Position numbers and translations under genes: made by a program. The notes beneath the pieces were generated by a model that was given only the letters and a program-made list of their open reading frames with translations, ran no database searches and had not been told where the DNA came from. This document shows positions 14,150 through 15,383 of a stretch of 15,383 bases of DNA, piece after piece. Position 1 is the first letter of the stretch. The number at the start of each line of letters is the position of its first letter. This DNA is from Alphaproteobacteria bacterium (GTDB lineage Bacteria; Pseudomonadota; Alphaproteobacteria; Rhodobacterales; Rhodobacteraceae): the NCBI GenBank assembly GCA_024277955.1, contig JAJRUE010000042.1, forward strand, positions 1-15,383. Reading direction: 5' to 3'.

Positions 14150-15383
14150 ATGCCGAAAGACGGAGGCATCGGCGCCAGCACCAAGCGGCGCGAAGACGTG
14201 CGGTTCCTGACGGGCCGCGGAAAATACACCGACGACATCACCCTGCCGGGCCAGACCTACGCGGTCTTTGTCCGCTCGGAGGTGGCGCACGGGAAAATCA
14301 ACTCGATCGACACCAGTGCAGCGGAAAACATGCCCGGCGTGCTGGCGGTATTCACCGGCGAGGATTTCGTCGAGGTGGGCGGCAACCCCGCCGGCTGGCT
14401 GATCCACAGCCGCGACGGCGAGCCGATGAAGGAGCCCAAGCGCCCGGTTCTGGCGCATGGCAAGGTGCGCCATGTGGGCGACGCCTATGCCGCGGTGATC
14501 GCCGAAACCGAAGCCCAGGCCCGCGACGCCGCCGAAGCCATCGTCGCAGATATCGAAGAACTGCCGGCGGTGATCGACATGGCCTCCGCGCTCGAAGGCG
14601 GGCCGCTGGTGCATGACGAAATCGGCACCAACCAGTGTTTCGACTGGGGCTGGATCGAGGACAACCGCGAAGCCACCGACGCCGCCATCAAGGGCGCGGC
14701 CCATGTGACCACGCTGGAACTGGTGAACAACCGCCTGGTGCCCAACGCGATGGAGCCGCGTTCGTCGATGGCCGATTACGATCCGGGCACCGACGAATAC
14801 ACGCTTTACACCACCTCGCAGAACCCGCACCTGACGCGGCTGCTGATTTCGGCCTTCGTGATGGGCATCCCGGAAAACAAGCTGACAGTGATCGCGCCCG
14901 ATGTGGGCGGCGGCTTCGGGTCGAAAATCTACCACTACGGCGAAGAAGCCCTGGTGCTGGCGGCCTCGAAAAAGCTGGGCCGCCCGGTGCGCTGGACCGC
15001 GACCCGGACCGAGGCCTTCCTGACCGACGCGCATGGCCGCGACCACGTGACCAGGATCGAGCTGGCCACCGACGAAGAAGGCCACTTCCTGGCCTTTCGC
15101 ACCGAAACCCTGGCCAATGTCGGCGCATATTTGTCGAACTTTTCCACCGCCGTGCCGACCTTTCTGCACGGCACGCTGATGGCCGGCAACTACACGGTGC
15201 CCAACGTCTATGTGAACGTGAAGACCGTGTTCACCAACACCGCGCCGGTGGATGCCTATCGCGGCGCCGGCCGGCCCGAAGCGACCTTTTCCATCGAGCG
15301 CGTGATCGACAAATGCGCCCGCGAACTGGGCATGGATCCGATCGAGATCCGGCGCAAGAACTTCATCAAGCGCGACCAGTTCC
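14150..15383 (+). CDS. coxL: Form II CO dehydrogenase-like large (molybdopterin) subunit, 5' part
   Basis: The frame opens at ATG 14150 (AAGGGAG at 14135-14141) and is cut by the window end after 411 residues, about half of the usual length near 780. It begins IGASTKRREDVRFLTGRGKYTDDI, the standard opening of xanthine oxidase-family large subunits. The aldehyde oxidase/hammerhead domain covers about 18-130, and the molybdopterin domain begins with VGGGFGSK (253-257 for GGGFG). The active-site loop reads AYRGAGR (369-375). This is the form II signature; form I CO dehydrogenases have AYxCSFR with the cysteine that binds copper. Form II enzymes have not been firmly shown to use CO as the main substrate, so 'CO dehydrogenase' is a family name here. 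A medium flavin subunit (coxM) should follow outside the window. Confidence 0.95.
   Translation, partial: MPKDGGIGASTKRREDVRFLTGRGKYTDDITLPGQTYAVFVRSEVAHGKINSIDTSAAENMPGVLAVFTGEDFVEVGGNPAGWLIHSRDGEPMKEPKRPVLAHGKVRHVGDAYAAVIAETEAQARDAAEAIVADIEELPAVIDMASALEGGPLVHDEIGTNQCFDWGWIEDNREATDAAIKGAAHVTTLELVNNRLVPNAMEPRSSMADYDPGTDEYTLYTTSQNPHLTRLLISAFVMGIPENKLTVIAPDVGGGFGSKIYHYGEEALVLAASKKLGRPVRWTATRTEAFLTDAHGRDHVTRIELATDEEGHFLAFRTETLANVGAYLSNFSTAVPTFLHGTLMAGNYTVPNVYVNVKTVFTNTAPVDAYRGAGRPEATFSIERVIDKCARELGMDPIEIRRKNFIKRDQF

Noticed and set aside
12499..14241. 580-codon open frame on the - strand across the nsrR-like gene, coxG and coxS
   Set aside because: It crosses three genes with intact family motifs on the + strand and the intergenic regions between them. 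No motif was seen in its translation.
1..15383. CRISPR arrays, insertion sequences, tRNA genes, phage genes or signs of recent transfer
   Set aside because: No regularly spaced repeats, transposase-like frames, terminal inverted repeats or tRNA-like cloverleaf sequence were noticed, and codon use looks uniform across all genes by eye.

Overview
The window is a GC-rich, densely coding stretch of alphaproteobacterial chromosome, most likely from the Rhodobacteraceae (Roseobacter/Paracoccus relatives). The reasons are the high GC with strong G/C third-position preference, a clade I (Tat-exported) NosZ that reads very like the Paracoccus denitrificans enzyme, the nosRZDFYLX gene order, and an aerobic-CO-dehydrogenase-like cox cluster of the kind common in roseobacters. 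Every convincing gene lies on the + strand. I saw no mobile element, tRNA, rRNA or CRISPR array.

Region 1 (1-3512) is the end of a glycine cleavage operon: the 3' end of gcvT, then gcvH and gcvP. A perfect 10-bp hairpin separates gcvH from gcvP, and a strong intrinsic terminator follows gcvP.

Region 2 (3587-12297) is a complete nitrous oxide reductase operon, nosR-nosZ-nosD-nosF-nosY-nosL-nosX. A short control region precedes it. It holds an FNR/Nnr-type box (TTGA-N6-TCAA) whose centre lies exactly 41.5 bp upstream of a plausible start site with a fitting -10 element, as expected for anaerobic class II activation. NosZ reduces N2O to N2 in the periplasm, NosR is the flavin/iron-sulfur membrane protein that supports electron delivery and expression, NosDFY and NosL mature the copper-sulfur centre, and NosX is the flavin transferase expected to modify NosR. 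Genes overlap or nearly touch, so one polycistronic mRNA is likely.

Region 3 (12379-12804) is one Rrf2-family regulator with the NsrR hallmarks (Asp8 and three cysteines at 91, 99 and 105), so probably a nitric-oxide-sensing [4Fe-4S] repressor. It sits 81 bp after nosX with no convincing terminator between.

Region 4 (12982-15383) starts a cox cluster: coxG (SRPBCC membrane-anchor/quinone-binding type protein), coxS (two [2Fe-2S] clusters) and a coxL cut by the window end. The visible CoxL carries AYRGAGR, the form II signature, not the AYxCSFR loop of proven CO dehydrogenases, so its substrate is uncertain.

Nothing here is a wholly unknown system. The most interesting points are the nsrR-like gene attached to the nos operon, the well-positioned FNR box, the form II cox cluster directly behind nos, and an AT-rich motif between gcvH and gcvP that may be a recurrent genomic element.
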